A DNA stretch of 64,000 nucleotides from Planomicrobium okeanokoites (GTDB lineage Bacteria > Bacillota > Bacilli > Bacillales_A > Planococcaceae). Numbering within the stretch: the stretch's first letter is position 1; each line of letters begins with the position of its first letter. This document shows positions 47,611 through 56,194 of the stretch, in pieces. The translations under genes and the position numbers were made by a program. The notes below the pieces were generated by a model. The model was given only the letters and a program-made list of their open reading frames with translations. It was not told the origin of the DNA and searched no databases. The DNA lies in the NCBI RefSeq assembly GCF_003428875.1, contig NZ_QQRS01000007.1, positions 43,783 to 107,782 of the forward strand, written 5' to 3'.

Positions 47611-48204
47611 ATGGAAGGATTGGATGGCGGTAAATTCCGTGTACATTCTGACGAAGTGACGAAAGCGGCACATGAAGCGCTGGAAAGACGGGGAGTCTCA
47701 ATTGAAGAAATTGCTAAAATCGTATTTGAAATGCAGGAACCTTTCAACGAAGGGCTTCAATTGTCGCATTGCATTGAATCTGTAGAAAGTGTCCTGCTGA
47801 AAAGGGAAATGCAGCACGCGCTTCTTGTCGGCATTGAAATGGATGAGCTTGCTGAGCAAAGAAAGCTGTCCCGCCCGTTACAGCAGATCGTCGATTCGGA
47901 TGAAGGGCTGTTCGGCGTGGATGAAATGATCGGCCTTGGTGCGGTATTGACATATGGCAGTATAGCAGTCACAACATTCGGGCATCTCGACCGCAATAAA
48001 ATCGGAGTCATACGCGAGCTGGATACAAAAGTGGGTGGGCAAGTCCACACGTTCCTGGATGATCTCGTCTCAAGTATTGCAGCCTGTGCCAGTGCCAGAA
48101 TTGCACACAGACAGCGCGACCTCGAGGAAAAAGGCAAAGGTTTCAAAGACATTTCACCGGATGAAACTGCTCCGGAAATGCATGTGGATGGCGCAGAGAC
48201 ATAA
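47611..48204 (+). CDS. Phosphatidylglycerophosphatase A-like protein
   Basis: 197 residues from ATG 47611 with GAGTGGGG 8 bases upstream. The PgpA domain is evident in the core: RRGVSIEEIAKIVFEMQ near residue 25, ESVLLKREMQHALLVG, and HTFLDDLVSSIAACASARIAH near 153-173. This matches the YutG/YpjQ family in Bacillales; PgpA activity would make phosphatidylglycerol, but acidic catalytic residues were not verified. It precedes the TRAP genes with its own promoter. Confidence 0.78.
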   Translation: MEGLDGGKFRVHSDEVTKAAHEALERRGVSIEEIAKIVFEMQEPFNEGLQLSHCIESVESVLLKREMQHALLVGIEMDELAEQRKLSRPLQQIVDSDEGLFGVDEMIGLGAVLTYGSIAVTTFGHLDRNKIGVIRELDTKVGGQVHTFLDDLVSSIAACASARIAHRQRDLEEKGKGFKDISPDETAPEMHVDGAET

Positions 48205-48324
48205 TGCTCTAAAGGGCAAGAGATGAAAGCGGTTGCGAATTCTTAATTTCATTGACATTTGGATATAAAGTCATGGTATTATGATGATAGGAACATATAA
48301 AAATTATTAAGGGGAGGTCAAATT

Positions 48325-49317
48325 ATGGTAAACAAGAAATTTGGTTTATTCGCGGGAATCGCATTGGCTGGATCTGTATTCCTTGCTGGCTGTGGAGATG
48401 ATTCTGCAGACACGGATACGGAAAACGGCGGAGAAAGCGGCGGTTCATCAGATCCTGAATTCATCAGTATCCTAACTGGCGGAACAACGGGAACTTACTA
48501 TCCGCTTGGCGGAGCAATGGCTCAGATCATCGAAGACGAAACAGGCATTGACACGACTGCTGAAGTTTCACAGGCATCTGCAGCCAACATGACTTCACTT
48601 AAAGACGGCACAGGGGAAATTGCATTCGTTCAAACGGATACAGCTTTCTATGCTTCTGAAGGCACGAATATGTTCGACGGCGAAGTGATCGATTCAGTTT
48701 CTGCAATCGGCGCTTTGTATCCTGAAACAATCCAGTTGGTAACAACTGCGGACTCAGGAATTGCTTCATTTGAAGATTTGGCAGGGAAATCGGTTTCAGT
48801 CGGGGCACCTGGATCAGGTACTTACATCAACGCTGAACAATTACTCGAAATCCACGGCATGACAATGGATGATATCGATGCTCAGAACCTTGACTTCGGT
48901 GAATCCCAGGAAAGCCTTCAATCGGGCCAGATCGACGCTGCGTTCATCACAGCAGGTACACCTACTGGAGCTGTTGAAAGCTTAAGCGCAACTGCTGATG
49001 TAGTGATCGTACCGGTTGCTGAAGACAAAGCGAACGAACTGATTGAAAAATATCCGTACTATGCACATGATACTGTACCATCAGGTGTCTACGGCTTGAC
49101 GGAAGAAGTGCCGACTGTATCGGTTTTGGCTATGTTGGTGGCACAAAACGACTTATCGGAAGATACGGTTTATAACATCACAAAAGCGATCTATGAAAAC
49201 ACAGATAAAATCCAGCACGCAAAAGCTGAATTCATCAAATCTGAAACGGCTCTTGAAGGAATCGGAATCGATATCCACCCAGGTGCACAAAAGTACTTTG
49301 ATGAAGTAAATCAATAA
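48325..49317 (+). CDS. TAXI-type TRAP transporter solute-binding lipoprotein
   Basis: 330 residues, lipobox LAGC with Cys near residue 23, then an Asp/Gly/Ser linker. TAXI-TRAP binding family: FISILTGGTTGTYYPLGGAMAQI, SQASAANM, AFVQTDTAFYA and VGAPGSGT segments. It captures an organic acid or amino acid for the downstream permease. ATG follows AAGGGGAGG; upstream TTGACA (48252-48257) has only a distant TATTAT, so the promoter is weak or uncertain. Confidence 0.92.
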   Translation: MVNKKFGLFAGIALAGSVFLAGCGDDSADTDTENGGESGGSSDPEFISILTGGTTGTYYPLGGAMAQIIEDETGIDTTAEVSQASAANMTSLKDGTGEIAFVQTDTAFYASEGTNMFDGEVIDSVSAIGALYPETIQLVTTADSGIASFEDLAGKSVSVGAPGSGTYINAEQLLEIHGMTMDDIDAQNLDFGESQESLQSGQIDAAFITAGTPTGAVESLSATADVVIVPVAEDKANELIEKYPYYAHDTVPSGVYGLTEEVPTVSVLAMLVAQNDLSEDTVYNITKAIYENTDKIQHAKAEFIKSETALEGIGIDIHPGAQKYFDEVNQ

Positions 49318-49334
49318 GAATTTGTTGAATAATT

Positions 49335-49360
49335 GACGATAAAGCGAAAGCTTTATCGTC
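49335..49360 (+). other. Hairpin between TAXI binding protein and DUF1850
   Basis: Perfect 11-bp stem GACGATAAAGC/GCTTTATCGTC around a GAAA tetraloop, followed by a partly T-rich stretch. It may stabilise the upstream message or attenuate transcription into the permease. Confidence 0.7.
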
Positions 49361-49394
49361 GTTATTTGTTTTGAACAACGGAGGAGAATGAATT

Positions 49395-49919
49395 ATGCGA
49401 GTAAATAACAAGCAGCGTTTTCTTCTGATTCTGATAGTCCTCATCTTAATCAGCTCCGCTTTCTTATTCATCCCACTAAAAAGAAGCATAGTGTTCATCA
49501 ATAACGAAACAGAAAACCTCACGGCCTATTCGCTATTGACTCAGCCCCGTTTTCAGATAAAATATACACATTCCATCCATTTATCAGATGTAATTGAAAC
49601 TTTCATAGCCCTTCCAGATAACACGATAAAATTGACTGAGCTGGAATATGAAGATTTTAATATTGGAATGCCTTCCAATGCAGGAGAAGGGGAAGTGTTT
49701 GTCGAAAAAGACGGTAAGTATTTCATCAAAAATATGGACAGGCGATTACCGGAATTCAGTATCCTGATCGGTGATGTCGATGCTGGCCTGTCTTTGATCA
49801 AAAAAGGAAAAGAGTATGATTTGAAAAAGACACTCGTCAGAGGAAAGACGTATACGTTCCGTATTCAGCGGCTGTCATTTTTCCAGCAATTAAAAGGAGT
49901 GAATATTGATGACCAATAA
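49395..49919 (+). CDS. DUF1850 protein of TRAP operon
   Basis: 174 residues with one N-terminal membrane helix (FLLILIVLILISSAFLFIPL) and a periplasm/extracytoplasmic beta-rich domain (KYTHSIHLSDVIETF, LEYEDFNIGMPSNAGEGEVF). DUF1850 proteins are commonly found with TAXI-TRAP permeases; function unknown. ATG follows GGAGGAGAATG. Confidence 0.82.
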   Translation: MRVNNKQRFLLILIVLILISSAFLFIPLKRSIVFINNETENLTAYSLLTQPRFQIKYTHSIHLSDVIETFIALPDNTIKLTELEYEDFNIGMPSNAGEGEVFVEKDGKYFIKNMDRRLPEFSILIGDVDAGLSLIKKGKEYDLKKTLVRGKTYTFRIQRLSFFQQLKGVNIDDQ

Positions 49920-51942
49920 ATTACCGCCGGAAGAAAGAGAAGAGCAGAAATTGCCGCCGGAAGATGATACATATATTTCAGAAGAAAAACAGAAAGAAAT
50001 TCTGCAGAAATACGACCCTGAATCCAATACACGTGATTTATCAGGCATTATGAAACATGTTGTCTTCTACGGACTATTGGCTTTTGCGCTGTTTCAGTTA
50101 TATACGGCGATTTTCGGCCAATACACAGCTTATATCCAGCGTTCAGTCCACTTAGGATTTGCGCTTTCCTTGATCTTCATCCTGTTTCCTGCACGGAAAC
50201 GCAAAGGGGTCCGCCATAAAGTTTCGTGGTATGATTACGTTCTTGCCTTATTGTCCCTTGGAGTCGGTGCATATTGGCCGATCATGTATGAAGACTTGGT
50301 ATTCCGTATCGGACGGGTTACGGAACTCGATTTCATCGTTGGGGTCCTGGCTGTCCTGCTGGTGCTTGAGGCTACACGAAGAGCAGTCGGAATGCCCATA
50401 ACTGTCATATCCGCGCTATTCCTGACATATGCCTTTTTCGGTCCTTATTTCCCTGGATTCCTGCGGCACAGAGGGCAGGACCTGGATTCATTGATCCAAT
50501 TGATGTTCTATACGACAGATGGAATTCTTGGAACGCCGATCGGTGTTTCCGCCACATTCATCTTCACGTTCCTGTTGTTCGGCTCATTCCTGGTCAAAAC
50601 AGGAGTAGGCCAATACTTCAATGACCTGGCTGTATCATTAGCCGGTAACTTGACTGGCGGACCGGCAAAAGTGGCCATCTTCTCAAGTGCTTTGCAAGGG
50701 ACGATTTCAGGCAGCTCGGTAGCCAACGTTGTAACTTCCGGTTCTTATACAATTCCTATGATGAAAAAATTGGGGTATAAAAAGGAATTTGCAGGCGGGG
50801 TTGAAGCGGCAGCTTCGACAGGCGGACAATTGATGCCGCCGATTATGGGAGCTGCAGCATTCCTGATGGTTGAGTTCATCGGAGGCGTAACGTATTGGGA
50901 AATTGCCAAAGCGGCAGCTATTCCCGCGCTTCTTTATTTCACTGGTGTCTGGATCATGACCCATTTCGAAGCGAAACGAATCGGCTTGAAAGGCTTATCA
51001 AAAGAAGAGATGCCGGATCGCAAAGAAGTTTTGAAGAAAATCTATTTACTTACACCGATCTTTGCCATCATCATTTTCCTGTTGATCGGTATTCCGACAA
51101 TGCAAGCTGCATTATGGGGTATTGTTTTAACAATTGTCGTCAGTGCTTTTGATAAAGAGACACGCTTGAATTTCAAGGATATGATCCATGCCCTGGTCGA
51201 TGGTGCCCGGACGGCGCTGGCTGTAGCAGCTGCTACGGCGGCGGCTGGTATTATTGTCGGGGTTGTTGTTAAGACAGGGCTTGGATTAAGTCTTGCCAAT
51301 GGCCTTGTTTCAGCTTCAGGCGGGAACGTCCTGTTGACGTTATTCTTCACGATGCTTGCCGCAATTGTACTGGGGATGGGTTCGCCGACCACGGCCAACT
51401 ATGTTATCACATCCACAATTGCAGCTCCGGCAATCATCACATTGCTGATGCTCGAATATCCTGAAGGAGCTGCGACACCATTAGTGGTAGCTTTATCTGC
51501 CCACTTGTTCGTATTCTATTTCGGCATCATCGCCGATATCACCCCACCGGTCGCCCTTGCTGCCTTCGCAGCTGCAGGAATATCCGGTGGAGAACCGATC
51601 AAAACCGGTTTTAATGCCGCTAAACTGGCCATTGCCGCGTTCATCATTCCGTATATGTTCGTCTTGTCACCATCATTGCTGATGATCGATACGACCTGGC
51701 CGGAACTGATCTGGGTGCTCATAACGGCTATTTCCGGGATGATTGCAATTGGTGCCGGATTAATCGGTTACTGGTATCGCAAGCTATACTGGTTTGAGCG
51801 AATCATCACATTCGCCACTGGTATCGCGTTAATCTATCCTGAAGGTCTGTCTGATACAATTGGTGCAGCAGCCTTTATCGTCTTGTTCGTTATCCAATGG
51901 CTCGCACGCGATAAAAAAGAACCAAAAGCAACTGAAGCATAA
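49909..51942 (+). CDS. TRAP transporter permease, fused 4TM/12TM subunits
   Basis: 677 residues from ATG 49909 with AAAGGAG 9 bases upstream; it overlaps DUF1850 by 11 bases. A charged cytoplasmic N-terminus leads into the 4TM part, then DctM-like 12TM part with GTISGSSVANVVTSGSYTIPMMKKLGY near 260 and GMGSPTTANYVI near 485. TAXI-type TRAP systems use ion gradients instead of ATP. Confidence 0.93.
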   Translation: MTNKLPPEEREEQKLPPEDDTYISEEKQKEILQKYDPESNTRDLSGIMKHVVFYGLLAFALFQLYTAIFGQYTAYIQRSVHLGFALSLIFILFPARKRKGVRHKVSWYDYVLALLSLGVGAYWPIMYEDLVFRIGRVTELDFIVGVLAVLLVLEATRRAVGMPITVISALFLTYAFFGPYFPGFLRHRGQDLDSLIQLMFYTTDGILGTPIGVSATFIFTFLLFGSFLVKTGVGQYFNDLAVSLAGNLTGGPAKVAIFSSALQGTISGSSVANVVTSGSYTIPMMKKLGYKKEFAGGVEAAASTGGQLMPPIMGAAAFLMVEFIGGVTYWEIAKAAAIPALLYFTGVWIMTHFEAKRIGLKGLSKEEMPDRKEVLKKIYLLTPIFAIIIFLLIGIPTMQAALWGIVLTIVVSAFDKETRLNFKDMIHALVDGARTALAVAAATAAAGIIVGVVVKTGLGLSLANGLVSASGGNVLLTLFFTMLAAIVLGMGSPTTANYVITSTIAAPAIITLLMLEYPEGAATPLVVALSAHLFVFYFGIIADITPPVALAAFAAAGISGGEPIKTGFNAAKLAIAAFIIPYMFVLSPSLLMIDTTWPELIWVLITAISGMIAIGAGLIGYWYRKLYWFERIITFATGIALIYPEGLSDTIGAAAFIVLFVIQWLARDKKEPKATEA

Positions 51943-51946
51943 ACTA

Positions 51947-51990
51947 ACCCCCGTAGAGCTCTGAATGAACAGAGCCTTACGGGGGTTTTT
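51947..51990 (+). terminator. Terminator of the TRAP operon
   Basis: ACCCCCGTA-GCTCTG pairs with CAGAGCC-TTACGGGGGT, followed by T run. Confidence 0.9.
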
Positions 51991-52020
51991 ACTTTGGTAA
52001 TAAGATTTATTGCTAGAGTA

Positions 52021-52048
52021 TTGACATTTTATGAGATGGCGATATAAT
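52021..52048 (+). promoter_or_regulatory. tRNA-Val promoter
   Basis: TTGACA (52021-52026), 16 bases, TATAAT (52043-52048). Confidence 0.8.
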
Positions 52049-52069
52049 TAAAAATGTCCTTGAAATTGC

Positions 52070-52142
52070 GATTCCTTAGCTCAGCTGGGAGAGCGCTACC
52101 TTGACAGGGTAGAGGTCGCTGGTTCGAGCCCAGTAGGAATCA
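52070..52142 (+). tRNA. tRNA-Val(GAC)
   Basis: 73 nt cloverleaf: acceptor GATTCCT/AGGAATC, D-arm with GCTCAGCTGGGAGAGC, anticodon stem CTACC/GGTAG with loop TTGACAG giving anticodon GAC, T-arm with GGTTCGAGCCC, discriminator A. CCA is not encoded. The integrase gene lies just downstream, so its 3' end is the probable attachment site. Confidence 0.95.
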
Positions 52143-52279
52143 TAGTGGAGTGAAAATGGAGAAAGCCGTGTAGCCGTTGAGGTTGCGCGGTTTTTTCTTT
52201 GCGCATTTTTAGTTATATTCTGTGGACGGATGATGCGCTAGCGACAAAAAAAGCGACACTTTTGCGCAAATGCTGCTAT
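52143..52279. other. Left junction of the integrated element
   Basis: Non-coding stretch between tRNA-Val and the integrase. AGCCGTGT (52164-52171) with GCGCGGTT (52185-52192) and six T is a plausible terminator for the tRNA. TTTGCGCA occurs twice (near 52199 and 52261) and GCGACA twice near 52240, possible integrase arm sites. The att core cannot be fixed without the right end. Confidence 0.55.
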
Positions 52280-53416
52280 TTACTCCAAATTATCGAATAC
52301 ATCGCTTGCCCGTTTATCGTCTTTTTCGGTGATGTGGGCGTAGACGTTGAGTGTGGTATTTGCGCGCTTATGACCGAGACGTTTTTGTAATATTTTAATG
52401 TTGACACCTTCGCTTAATATCAAACTTGCCATCGAGTGGCGTAAGTCCTGGAAGCGGATCCGCTTCAACTGTGGGTTTCGCTTCATAAATTTCCCCCAAA
52501 ATTGCGTGATGGAGTTGGGGCGCAGCGGTTTGCCATACTCATCAGCGAATAGCAGCGTAACTTGCCGTCCATCCGTATCTTCCCAACCCTTCCACAGATG
52601 GCCGAGTTTGGCGCGGTGGTGCAACACTTCGAGATAATGTAAGCGCAATTCCATCATCAACCATTTCGGAAACGTGACGATGCGTGAGTCGCCTGTTTTG
52701 GTACGCTTCAAGCGAAGTCCACCTTCTGTGGAAAACTGAACGGAACGGAATACTTTAATCTGATTTGTTTCCCAGATAACCGCATCTTCGGCAATGGCTA
52801 ACACTTCCCCTCTACGCAATCCACCTACCACAGCGAGTTTTACTTTAAGCTGCTGTTTGCGTTCCATCGTCTTAACTTCTTCCAATACTTCGCGAATCTC
52901 ATCCCGATCATAAAACTCCATTTCCTTCTGTGGATTGCGCGGCTTCTTCACGCCTTCCATCGGATTGTATTTGATGTACTTCCACTTCACGGCCCATTTG
53001 AATATCGATTTTAGGACGTTGTACTTTTTCTCCAACGAACCTTTGCCGTTCAACTTTTCGTTATTCAGGAATTGCGAGATTTGCATTCCGGTGATGGCCG
53101 CGAGTTGATGGTTGCGGAAATGGTGGAGAATCGGTTTTGATACGATTCGGTAGATTTCGAGTGTGGATGGTTCGAGATGCGGAATCGCATAGTCTGCCTT
53201 CCACAGTTCATAGAATTTACCAAATCGAATCGCTTCACCTTTCGCCAGCGTTTCCTCTTCCAATTCCTTCTCAAACTCCCGCAGCAGTTGTTCGGCTTCA
53301 CGCTTGCCTTTAGCATCCACAGTTTTGTAACGCCGTATACGCTTACCATGCTCATCAAATCCCTGGCTGATTGTCAGTTTATACTTGCCTTTCGCTAAAC
53401 GTTGAACGGATCCCAA
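52280..53416 (-). CDS. int: Tyrosine-recombinase integrase
   Basis: 378 residues. Phage-type integrase with an N-terminal arm-binding region, a SAM-like core-binding domain (HFRNHQLAAITGMQISQFL region) and a catalytic domain. Arg in VGGLRRGEVL, HxxR variant DLRHSMASLIL, LGHKRANTT, and the Tyr in NVYAHI are visible. The start is TTG with AAAGGA overlapping the immA stop, so it is coupled to immA. Its 3' end faces tRNA-Val. Confidence 0.92.
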   Translation of the reverse strand: MGSVQRLAKGKYKLTISQGFDEHGKRIRRYKTVDAKGKREAEQLLREFEKELEEETLAKGEAIRFGKFYELWKADYAIPHLEPSTLEIYRIVSKPILHHFRNHQLAAITGMQISQFLNNEKLNGKGSLEKKYNVLKSIFKWAVKWKYIKYNPMEGVKKPRNPQKEMEFYDRDEIREVLEEVKTMERKQQLKVKLAVVGGLRRGEVLAIAEDAVIWETNQIKVFRSVQFSTEGGLRLKRTKTGDSRIVTFPKWLMMELRLHYLEVLHHRAKLGHLWKGWEDTDGRQVTLLFADEYGKPLRPNSITQFWGKFMKRNPQLKRIRFQDLRHSMASLILSEGVNIKILQKRLGHKRANTTLNVYAHITEKDDKRASDVFDNLE

Positions 53417-53430
53417 TCAAACCACATCCT

Positions 53431-53904
53431 TTACTGGTATGTAAGCTGATTCATTTTCTCGATATGTAGGTCGAGCCGGCGTTCGGCAAACGGGCGTGTC
53501 ACATGAAACGTCTCCATCATCCTGTGGATGGCGTGGCAGCGGTCGGGTGGCATTTCCATACGCATCAGCATATCGGTCGGGATACAGGCGTACAGGGCGA
53601 AATTATTGGCTTGCCGTTCCTGCATGTCGATGAAGCTTTGCGTTAAGTGTAGCTGATTATCGGGATGCCACAGCACATGACACAGTTCATGCCCAAATTG
53701 TTCCCATTGCTCTTCTATGGATAGCCGGTCGTCAAGATAGATATTGCGGTTGATGCGCATGGAGTTAACGGGTAAGTAAGCAAGTTCGATATTCAAGAAT
53801 TCAGCAATCAGAATAGGCGACAGGTGGTCGGGATGCGACAGGTTGATGGAACTGTAAATCTTCTTTACGGTTTCGTCTGCGGTGTGAAATACATAATTCG
53901 ACAT
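53431..53904 (-). CDS. ImmA/IrrE family metallopeptidase
   Basis: 157 residues. The zinc motif HELCH is in EQFGHELCHVLWHP near residue 74, with the downstream region EMPPDRCH. ImmA-type proteases cleave phage or ICE repressors to allow induction. The ATG follows AAGGAGGAAG and sits 18 bases after a LexA-type box (GAAC-GTAT-GTTC). It is separated by 206 bases from the repressor gene, unlike many immR-immA pairs, and is coupled to int. Confidence 0.9.
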   Translation of the reverse strand: MSNYVFHTADETVKKIYSSINLSHPDHLSPILIAEFLNIELAYLPVNSMRINRNIYLDDRLSIEEQWEQFGHELCHVLWHPDNQLHLTQSFIDMQERQANNFALYACIPTDMLMRMEMPPDRCHAIHRMMETFHVTRPFAERRLDLHIEKMNQLTYQ

Positions 53905-53921
53905 GACTTCCTCCTTGTTTA

Positions 53922-53933
53922 GAACGTATGTTC
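53922..53933 (-). promoter_or_regulatory. LexA (DinR) box upstream of immA-int
   Basis: GAACGTATGTTC fits the Bacillus LexA core GAACRNRYGTTC exactly and lies 18 bases upstream of the immA ATG. SOS control of the protease-integrase pair is implied. Confidence 0.6.
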
Positions 53934-54110
53934 TTTTTGCGGCGTAAAAAAGAGCGATTGTGAATCACCCTTATGATATTATCCGAATATAATTAGTCTA
54001 TTATACCTATCCAACATTAAGGTAAAATTTTAGATAAAAGAACTAAGATATAACTATATCGGTATATATATCCTACCAAAATATTCAGAAAAAGATATAG
54101 AAATTACAAA
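53934..54110. other. AT-rich spacer between repressor and immA
   Basis: About 180 bases of AT-rich DNA without a gene. On the minus strand TATAAT-like elements occur (for example TTGGATAGGTATAATAG), giving immA-int its own promoter possibility. No clear dyad other than the LexA box. Confidence 0.4.
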
Positions 54111-54509
54111 TTATTTACTTTTATTGTTTTTCTTGCGCCGTTCATACTCAAAAATAACCGCCATATTATCCAGCATTTCCTTCAATTCTTCTGTGCTGTG
54201 GAAGGAGAGCGCTTCCTGCTGCATGGCCCATTCGAGGACCAGTCGTTGATTCTCGGATAAATCGGATGTGTCGACTTCTTCGCCGCGGATCGTGTGTTTG
54301 CTGTCCACAGAACGGCCTGTTAATTCGTCTAAGCTAATATCATATATATCTGCAATACGGCTCAATGTTTCCATGTCCGGTTCGCGTGTGCCATATTCAT
54401 AATTCGCATAAGTGGAAAGTGTTTTAATCCCTAACTTCCTCGCTACAAATGTTTTCGTCCATCCTTTACGTTCCCTGAGCGCTGTTAATTTTTCGCCTAA
54501 TGTCGTCAT
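54111..54509 (-). CDS. XRE-family phage repressor
   Basis: 132 residues: an N-terminal helix-turn-helix (LTALRERKGWTKTFVARKLGIKTLSTYANYE in pieces, residues 8-38) and a short C-terminal part with LDELTGRS and a KNNKSK tail. It has no peptidase-like domain, so induction probably depends on the ImmA-type protease. Divergent from the Cro-like gene across a control region with shared dyads. Confidence 0.88.
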   Translation of the reverse strand: MTTLGEKLTALRERKGWTKTFVARKLGIKTLSTYANYEYGTREPDMETLSRIADIYDISLDELTGRSVDSKHTIRGEEVDTSDLSENQRLVLEWAMQQEALSFHSTEELKEMLDNMAVIFEYERRKKNNKSK

Positions 54510-54557
54510 GTGGATTCCTCATTTCAATAGGTAGTATTCCGTCCAATTTTATCATTG

Positions 54558-54660
54558 TTTCATAAGGTGTGAAGAAAGTTTCACGAAAAGTGTAGAAAGT
54601 TGTTGACTTACTCAAAACGAGTATGTATAGTTAGGATATAAAGTTACACGATACGTGAAA
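54558..54660. promoter_or_regulatory. Divergent lysogeny control region with operators
   Basis: TTTCACGAAAAGTGTAG (54579-54595) and TTACACGATACGTGAAA (54644-54660) are related 17-bp dyads (the second reads TTTCACGTATCGTGTAA on the other strand), and TTTCATAAGGTGTGAAG (54558-54574) is a weaker third. They bracket a rightward promoter TTGACT (54603-54608), 17 bases, TATAGT (54626-54631). Confidence 0.75.
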
Positions 54661-54671
54661 GAAGGTGATAA

Positions 54672-54884
54672 ATGATGATTCAGGAGCGACTGAAACAAGC
54701 GCGAAAAGCAAAGGGAATCTCGATGACGTTCATGGCTGAAAAGCTAGGCTACAAGTCGGCTTCCGGTTACGCGAATATCGAATCAGGCCACACCAAGTTG
54801 TCGCTTGAAGCTGCTAAACACATTGCGGAGATATTGGATGTGGAGCTGGACGAGCTTTTTTTTAAGGAAAAGTTACACGTTTAG
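54672..54884 (+). CDS. Cro-like XRE regulator
   Basis: 70 residues, single helix-turn-helix domain (LKQARKAKGISMTFMAEKLGYKSASGYANIE in part), ending LDVELDELFFKE. First rightward gene under the early promoter, opposite the repressor. ATG follows AAGGTGA. Confidence 0.85.
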   Translation: MMIQERLKQARKAKGISMTFMAEKLGYKSASGYANIESGHTKLSLEAAKHIAEILDVELDELFFKEKLHV

Positions 54885-54904
54885 GGTAGAAAGGAGTTGT
54901 AGAA

Positions 54905-55333
54905 ATGCCAAAATACAACGACAGATTTATTAAGGGAAGTATTTGCGACAGATGGCATGCAATGAGAAGTCGCTGCACGAATCCAGCAAACCCTGCATAT
55001 AGACTTTATGGCGGTAGAGGTATAACCGTTTGTGAAGAATGGCAAGACTTCGACAAGTTCTATAACTGGTCGCTCGCAAATGGATTTTCACATGAATTGC
55101 AAATTGATCGCACCGATAATGACAAAGGTTATTCGCCTGAAAACTGCAGATGGGTCACAGCTTCTGAAAACAGCTACAACAAAAGCACCGCCGTTTTAGT
55201 TGAAGTGAAAGGCAAGTTATACAGAGTACCCGATTTAGCCAAAGAGTATGGATTTCATTTAGCTACATTAAGGTCCAGGTATAGGAATGGTGATCGCGGA
55301 GAGTATCTAGTACGGCCGTTAAGTAAACCATAA
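54905..55333 (+). CDS. Phage HNH/AP2-type DNA-binding protein
   Basis: 142 residues. The pattern YGGRGITVCEEW, FYNWSLANGF, QIDRTDNDKGYSPENCRWVT is characteristic of a phage family related to HNH homing endonucleases and AP2-like domains. The C-terminal part (VPDLAKEYGFHLATLRSRYRNG) resembles a small modular helix-turn-helix. Whether it cuts DNA is unclear, and the exact family is a best guess. ATG follows AAAGGAGTTG. Confidence 0.55.
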   Translation: MPKYNDRFIKGSICDRWHAMRSRCTNPANPAYRLYGGRGITVCEEWQDFDKFYNWSLANGFSHELQIDRTDNDKGYSPENCRWVTASENSYNKSTAVLVEVKGKLYRVPDLAKEYGFHLATLRSRYRNGDRGEYLVRPLSKP

Positions 55334-55407
55334 CCCACCACCTTGTATAACCGGTATAGCCGGAGGGATACAGTTTTGGGGAGTGGAACCACAGAAGGAG
55401 GTATTGG

Positions 55408-55611
55408 ATGAATAAAAGACAACGCAAGAAGCTGGATAAAAAGCTAACTTTAGCAATTCGACAACTGAATGACGATGTTGCTTTGGATGCAGGCTTCGGC
55501 TTTATTACAGACGAGGAAGTGCAGGAAGCGTTAGTGCGAGTTAAAAAATCGAAAAGCAGTATAAACCAAACTTTAAAAGACCACAAAGAATTGAATAGGC
55601 TTATTTATTAA
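55408..55611 (+). CDS. Small phage protein, function unknown
   Basis: 67 residues, very basic at the start (MNKRQRKKLDKKLTLAIRQL) and helical. ATG follows AAGGAGGTATTGG, with the phage leader motif ACCACAGAA just upstream (55388-55396). No family recognised. Confidence 0.6.
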   Translation: MNKRQRKKLDKKLTLAIRQLNDDVALDAGFGFITDEEVQEALVRVKKSKSSINQTLKDHKELNRLIY

Positions 55612-55650
55612 AAGGTTCGCACAAAAACCCAACAAAAGGAGCTGATTCCC

Positions 55651-56178
55651 ATGCCAATCAAGCGTTCAGCCTATGTGGGCGAAACGCTAGGACGTTTAAT
55701 CGAAGAGGAAGGCGCATCCAGGGATCAACTGGCTTTCGACTTCTCTGTATCCAAGCCAACGATAACGAGCATTAAAGCGAATAAGCGCACGATGGCCGCT
55801 GATGTGGCGAGTGAGAGTATACGCCTATACGACAATCCCGAATACATTATGGACATTCTGCATGAGTTTTCACACGGATTTACATCGCCCGTTATGCGTG
55901 GCAAGAAAGTTGAGCAGCATCGATTAGCGCTACGCCACACCACAGCAAAGGAAATGCGCAACGTACTCCAAATGATGGAGGAAGCTGGACTCGAAAAGAA
56001 TATCGAATCACTATCCACAGTTGAGCGAGAACGGATCGCCAATCTGATGGATGCGCTATTACACAGCCGGCTGCACTCGGACAATTTATTGAAGCAGTTG
56101 CAGGTTGAATATCGCATGAGTTTGAAGATGCGGATCAAGGATGTGCTGGTGAAGTGGAAGGCGCTTGGGTGGATATGA
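55651..56178 (+). CDS. Phage protein with N-terminal helix-turn-helix, function unknown
   Basis: 175 residues. An XRE-like N-terminal segment (LGRLIEEEGASRDQLAFDFSVSKPTITSIKANKR in part, about residues 12-45) is followed by a helical domain with no recognised family (HRLALRHTTAKEMRNVLQMMEE). Probably a regulator or a replication accessory. ATG follows AAAGGAGCTGATTCCC. Confidence 0.6.
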   Translation: MPIKRSAYVGETLGRLIEEEGASRDQLAFDFSVSKPTITSIKANKRTMAADVASESIRLYDNPEYIMDILHEFSHGFTSPVMRGKKVEQHRLALRHTTAKEMRNVLQMMEEAGLEKNIESLSTVERERIANLMDALLHSRLHSDNLLKQLQVEYRMSLKMRIKDVLVKWKALGWI

Positions 56179-56194
56179 ATAGGAGGTGGAAAGA

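Noticed and set aside
47508..47747. N-terminal extension of yjcH
   Set aside because: The extension crosses the divergent promoter and has no ribosome site, whereas ATG 47507 has a strong AGGAGG.
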